Source: Actinomycetales bacterium Actino_02
Lineage (GTDB): Bacteria > Actinomycetota > Actinomycetes > Propionibacteriales > Propionibacteriaceae
Reading direction: 5' to 3'
NCBI GenBank assembly: GCA_001603275.1
Contig: LUYM01000006.1
Location: forward strand, 62,001 to 126,000
Length of the DNA stretch: 64,000 bases
The position numbers were made by a program, and so were the translations under genes. The first letter of the stretch is position 1. Every line of letters starts with the position of its first letter. Below the pieces are notes generated by a model, which did no database searches, was not told where the DNA came from, and worked only from the letters and a program-made list of their open reading frames with translations. Positions 62,001-64,000 of this stretch are shown here, piece by piece.

Positions 62001-62258
62001 GAAGCCCTGCATGGTCTTGAACCGCGGGAACACGTCCTTGAAGACGCGGGCCTCGATGTGGTGGGTGCCGGGCATGCCGTTGGCGGTGGGCGGGCCCTCG
62101 TAGAACGTCCACGGCGCGCCGCCTTCGGTGCGCTCGAGGCTGGCCGCGAAGGTGTCGTTGGCCGCCCAGAAGTCGAGGATCTCGTGCTCCATGGCCGGCA
62201 GGTCGAGCATCGCCGGGACGGCGCGATACAGCGGACGCGGTTGGGAGTCGGTGGTCAT
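59097..62258 (-). CDS. ileS: Isoleucine-tRNA ligase (eukaryote-like, long type)
   Basis: The 1053-residue class I synthetase has the HIGH-type motif PPTANGMPGTHHI (56-68), the editing domain with TTPWTLVSNTAA, WSWDxC-like WISRSRYWGTPLP region (ALSRSRYWGTPLPIW), a KMSK loop near 609 (DGRKMSKHLGN) and a C-terminal tRNA-binding domain to about 1053. ATG 62258 follows the sequestrator hairpin of the T-box. Eukaryote-like IleS of this kind is common in Actinobacteria and usually less sensitive to mupirocin. Expression is predicted to respond to uncharged tRNA-Ile. Confidence 0.96.
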   Translation of the reverse strand: MTTDSQPRPLYRAVPAMLDLPAMEHEILDFWAANDTFAASLERTEGGAPWTFYEGPPTANGMPGTHHIEARVFKDVFPRFKTMQGFHVERRAGWDCHGLPVELAVEKELGFNGKPDIEAYGVEAFNAKCRESVSRHVDAFTELTTRMGYWVNLDEAYWTMSPSFVESVWWALKQIHDKGLLVEDYRVAPYCPRCGTTLSDHELAQGYEDVTDPSVYVRFPLTSGPLAGKASLLVWTTTPWTLVSNTAAAVHPDVTYVVATKDEPDGESLVVAEALAEKVLGDGWLLGQTFQGKELEYWKYSRPLDLVEFPDVVGGTHYVLLADYVTTEDGTGLVHEAPAFGEVDMEACRAYGLPLVNPVRPDGTFEEDLDLVGGLFFKDADAVVIDDLTKRGLMFAVEHHMHSYPHCWRCHTPLLYYAQPSWYIRTTAIKDALLRENANTNWYPEHIKWGRYGDWLNNNIDWALSRSRYWGTPLPIWRCEDKHQTCVGSRAELSELTGVDLSELDPHRPFVDDVTFACPQCGKTAHRVPEVIDAWFDSGAMPFGQLGYPWVDGSKEAFAAAYPADFICEAIDQTRGWFYSLMAIGTLVFDESSYKNVLCLGHILAEDGRKMSKHLGNILEPIPLMDKHGADAVRWFMAAGGSPWMARRVGHQTIQETVRKVLMTYLNTVAFQSLYARANSWSPVDAPSGEPTHVLDRWLASARNVLVREVTAALEDFDTQRAGSLLADFVDNLSNWYVRRSRRRFWEGSDGALRTLHETLDVVTRLMAPLAPFLTERVWQDLVVTTDAAAPASVHLATWPAVDESAIDDRLDEAMQLTRRIVELGRSARSEAKVKTRQPLRRALVPSAAFGLLDAELIAEIEAELNVESVESFASAGDLVDHSAKGNFRALGKRFGKQTPLVANAIAAADAAALAASLAASGTATVEVPELGTTEVSAEEVLISERPREGWSVVNEQGETVALDLELTPELIRAGLAREFVRAIQEARKASGFEVSDRIALRWAATGETADAIRAHAGLIADEVLATDVAEAPAGEGWFADEELGFTFTVSKL

Positions 62259-62432
62259 CGGGTGCCCTTCGTCGGTGGTGCGGACGAAGGGACGAGGCGA
62301 ACCCCGCGGTACCACCCTTCTTGGGTGCGCACGCGCACCCCGCTCTTGCTCGCCGCGGCCGGTTCTAGTGAGAGCTGACGCTCCGTTCTTCCGGCAGCTC
62401 CGGGGTGATAGCCCCATCAATGCCGTGCGGAC
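62259..62432 (-). ncRNA. Translational T-box riboswitch of ileS with ultrashort stem I
   Basis: The leader on the minus strand contains a short hairpin GGGG-CTATCA-CCCC (62402-62415) whose loop holds the specifier ATC (62407-62409), matching isoleucine. The T-box core AAGGGTGGTACCGCGG is at 62304-62319. A 9-bp perfect stem CCCTTCGTC/GACGAAGGG (62265-62273 and 62283-62291) sequesters the Shine-Dalgarno GAAGGG just before ATG 62258. Pairing of AAGGG next to the T-box with CCCTT would form the alternative antisequestrator. This is the actinobacterial translational type. Confidence 0.93.
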
Positions 62433-62438
62433 CCCCAC

Positions 62439-62444
62439 ATTCTA
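62439..62444 (-). promoter_or_regulatory. Probable -10 box of the ileS promoter
   Basis: TAGAAT on the minus strand lies just upstream of the T-box leader, placing the transcription start near 62432. The -35 region is poor, with no TTGACA-like match at 17 bases. Support comes mainly from its position before the structured leader. Confidence 0.45.
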
Positions 62445-62544
62445 GGGCTGTGGGCAACCCCTGCTGAAACCCGAGCTGGACTCGCCGAGCCCCTACGGGC
62501 GTTGGGACCCGGCGGCGTCCTGGCTCGGCCGCGACGTTGTTGGC

Positions 62545-62895
62545 CTATTCGGCTGCGTCCGTCGGGACCGAAGTCGCCCCCGTCGGGTCCTGCCCCGGCG
62601 TGGGCCATGCCGCCGGTTCGGCGGCTGTGGTGGGTGTTCCCAGCATGGCCGCTTTGCGATTGAGATAGTCGTCGATCTCAATCTCGCCGCGGGCCAGCCG
62701 CTCGTCCAGAAGCTGCAATGCTGGCGGCAACGAGGGCCGGAAGGCCGTCGGAGCCGGGCGGGTCTTTCCCCGCCTGACAAGGAAGATCACCAGCAGAGTG
62801 ATCAGCGTGATCAACACCAGGGTGCCGAGGAACCCCGCGATACCGGCCACCATGTGCCAGCCCGAGAAATAGTCCGTGTTGGGGAATCGTCGCAT
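62545..62895 (-). CDS. Small membrane protein with C-terminal SHOCT domain
   Basis: The 116-residue protein has a single span (GFLGTLVLITLITLLVIFLV, about 21-40), a basic loop and a SHOCT motif LQLLDERLARGEIEIDDYLNRKAAM (about 61-85). The last 25 residues are low-complexity. GGGAGG precedes the ATG. SHOCT domains are thought to mediate oligomerisation; the function of such proteins is unknown. It is followed by ileS on the same strand, 113 bases from the ileS promoter. Confidence 0.82.
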   Translation of the reverse strand: MRRFPNTDYFSGWHMVAGIAGFLGTLVLITLITLLVIFLVRRGKTRPAPTAFRPSLPPALQLLDERLARGEIEIDDYLNRKAAMLGTPTTAAEPAAWPTPGQDPTGATSVPTDAAE

Positions 62896-62972
62896 GCCGT
62901 ACCTCCCTTACTGCTGAGTCACCCCAGCATGCACACCCACGCTGTGCCCCACCTGTGAAGAACGTGAAGAAC

Positions 62973-63082
62973 GGGGACGGTTCCATTCCCGTCCGCCCTA
63001 GCCAGCGCATCAGGTGGGGACGTCAGGTGGGGACGGTTCCATTTCGGTCCGCCGTCAGGTGGGGACGGTTCCCATTTCGGTC
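62973..63082. repeat. Three family A repeats downstream of the Imm5-like gene
   Basis: GGGGACGGTTCC starts at 62973, 63029 and 63061. The first has full arms (ATTCCCGTCC variant); the others end ATTTCGGTCC. With the array at 63109-63219 they fill most of the 335-base gap 62896-63230; I see no gene or clear promoter beyond these. Confidence 0.85.
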
Positions 63083-63108
63083 CGCCGGGGAGTTGGCGGA
63101 GACAAGGG

Positions 63109-63219
63109 TGGACGGTAATGGAACCGTCCCCGGGAGTTGGGGTTGGCAGGGGCGGACGGTAATGGAACCGTCCCCGGGAGTTGGGGTTGGTAAGGGTGGA
63201 CGGTAATGGAACCGTCCCC
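63109..63219. repeat. Tandem array of three family A repeats, 44-base period
   Basis: Copies of (T/C)GGACGGTAATGGAACCGTCCCC begin at 63109, 63153 and 63197, an exact 44-base period. Linkers contain GGGAGTTGGGGTTGG, related to the linker in the 57369 array. Near-identical spacers distinguish it from a CRISPR array. Confidence 0.9.
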
Positions 63220-63230
63220 GGGAGTTGGGG

Positions 63231-63689
63231 TCAGATGGCGCAGGAGGGGGCGGACGGCTCGGGCGGCGCGACGTCGAAGAGGGTGCTGCGCTGAGGTTCG
63301 GGCAGCTGCGTCCACTGCCAGCGGCGTTCGGCCTGGACGGAGCTGGTCAGCTCGCACGGTGCACTGTTCAGGCTGAGCGCCTCAATGGCGTACTCGGCAG
63401 CGGTCTCGGCGAGAGTGGGATCGTCGCAACTGGCAGCGGCGTTGGCTGCCGTTCGCACGCAGGTGGCCACCGCTCGGTAGCCGGCCTCGGACAGTTCGCG
63501 GGCCGAGAGATGCGCGGCGTAGGCGGCGTCCCGGCAATCGTCGACGCTGCCGGTGCCGTCCGCCCAGGCGCGAGCGGCCGCGATAGCCGCCGACGCACTA
63601 CTGTCGGCGAAGTCGGGGAACTGGGCCAGCAGGTGCTCGGCGCAGTCGGCCGCCCAACGGGTCAGTACCGGGTCACCGGACAGGCTCAT
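63231..63689 (-). CDS. Imm5-like putative immunity-family protein
   Basis: The 152-residue protein begins MSLSGDPVLTRWAADCAEHLL and is mostly helical and Ala-rich, with ASAAIAAARAWADG near residue 30, CRDAAYAAHLSARELSEAGYRAVATCVRTAANAAA and ETAAEYAIEAL. The pattern resembles the Imm5 family found next to some toxins. AGGAGA precedes ATG 63689. No toxin gene is visible here. It overlaps the upstream HAD gene by 17 bases. Confidence 0.6.
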   Translation of the reverse strand: MSLSGDPVLTRWAADCAEHLLAQFPDFADSSASAAIAAARAWADGTGSVDDCRDAAYAAHLSARELSEAGYRAVATCVRTAANAAASCDDPTLAETAAEYAIEALSLNSAPCELTSSVQAERRWQWTQLPEPQRSTLFDVAPPEPSAPSCAI

Positions 63690-64000
63690 GGCGATTCTCC
63701 TGGGCAATTGCGGTCTCGATGGCCAGCGCCACACCGTCTTGCTCGTTGCTGGCCGTTACCCAGTCTGCCGCGGCCACGGTAATCGGGTCGGCATTGCCGA
63801 CGGCGACCCCGACGCCGGCCCAACTGATCAGCTCCAGATCGTTGCGGGCATCGCCGGCGGCAAGCACGTCCGACGGCTCCACGTCGAGCAGTTCGCACAG
63901 CTGGGCCACCCCGGTGGCCTTGGTCACCCCGGCCGCACCCACCTCAAGGAACGGCGCCCCGGACGTGGTGGCGTGGAAGCCGCCCAGGCCGGAGTCGGCC
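63673..64000 (-). CDS. Cof-type HAD hydrolase, C-terminal part (cut by window edge)
   Basis: The visible 108 residues are the C-terminal end of a Cof/HAD-IIB hydrolase: FLEVGAAGVTKATGVAQLCELL (motif III Lys), VLAAGDARNDLELISWAGVGVAVGNA (motif IV Asp pair) and a terminal helix. The N-terminal nucleophile and cap lie beyond the window. It probably dephosphorylates a sugar or cofactor phosphate. Its stop lies within the start of the Imm5-like gene. Confidence 0.87.
   Translation of the reverse strand, partial: ADSGLGGFHATTSGAPFLEVGAAGVTKATGVAQLCELLDVEPSDVLAAGDARNDLELISWAGVGVAVGNADPITVAAADWVTASNEQDGVALAIETAIAQENRHEPVR

Noticed and set aside
57369-63219. CRISPR array at 57369-57459 or 63109-63219
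   Set aside because: Only three units each; the sequences between repeats are short (about 11-21 bases) and nearly identical, and no cas genes are present.
30083-63219. Insertion sequences as the source of the repeats within the window
   Set aside because: No transposase-like protein, including no Y1/RAYT-type HUH motif, was found in any frame of the window.

Overview
The window is very GC-rich, uses many GTG starts, and carries actinobacterial gene arrangements: sugar ABC systems with no ATPase gene beside them, LCP and DivIVA-type proteins, a eukaryote-like IleS behind an ultrashort-stem-I T-box, and tRNAs with encoded CCA. It is most likely chromosomal DNA of a high-GC actinomycete, plausibly Propionibacteriales. 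That placement is inferred from gene content, not from a marker phylogeny.

Left part (about 0.4-28 kb) is accessory and dominated by carbohydrate use. Locus 1 (421-6539, minus strand) has a LacI regulator, a sugar-binding lipoprotein, two permeases and a GH63-like glucosidase. Two perfect palindromes sharing TCGAACCGGTTCGA flank the regulator gene and are its likely operators. Locus 2 (7812-21494) is bidirectional around a second LacI gene. To the left run SDR, tautomerase, GH3 and GH10. To the right run LacI, binding protein, two permeases, a second tautomerase, an epimerase-like SDR and a GH78 rhamnosidase. Two copies of G(A/C)AAGT-N9-ACTTTC lie upstream of the LacI gene and the binding-protein gene. 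All three glycosidases lack signal peptides, so the picture is uptake of a glycoside or oligosaccharide followed by cytoplasmic cleavage and an unassigned redox/tautomerase step. A LuxR regulator with a divergent flavoprotein/NTF2-like pair, a GNAT-like gene, a small membrane protein and a large LuxR-type regulator follow.

Right part (about 28-64 kb) is mostly housekeeping: tRNA-Ser(GCU) and tRNA-Ser(UGA) around an LCP ligase, a quinone oxidoreductase, a gamma-glutamyl trio (GCS2-like ligase, class I amidotransferase, cyclotransferase), two coiled-coil DivIVA-like proteins, thrC, pdxH, an aminotransferase, ilvD, phosphofructokinase, an M3 peptidase, a PabB-PabC fusion, rarD and ileS with its T-box.

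The most striking non-coding feature is a dense family of short intergenic palindromic repeats built on GGGGACGGTTCC/GGAACCGTCCCC (about 28 copies), plus a second family of the form GCAGAAAAGGGGAC-A-GTCCCCTTTTCTGC (5 copies). None lies in a recognised gene, some form tandem arrays or head-to-head pairs, and clear copies are absent from about 0.4 to 30.08 kb, which is the accessory carbohydrate half. No transposase or RAYT gene is visible in the window.
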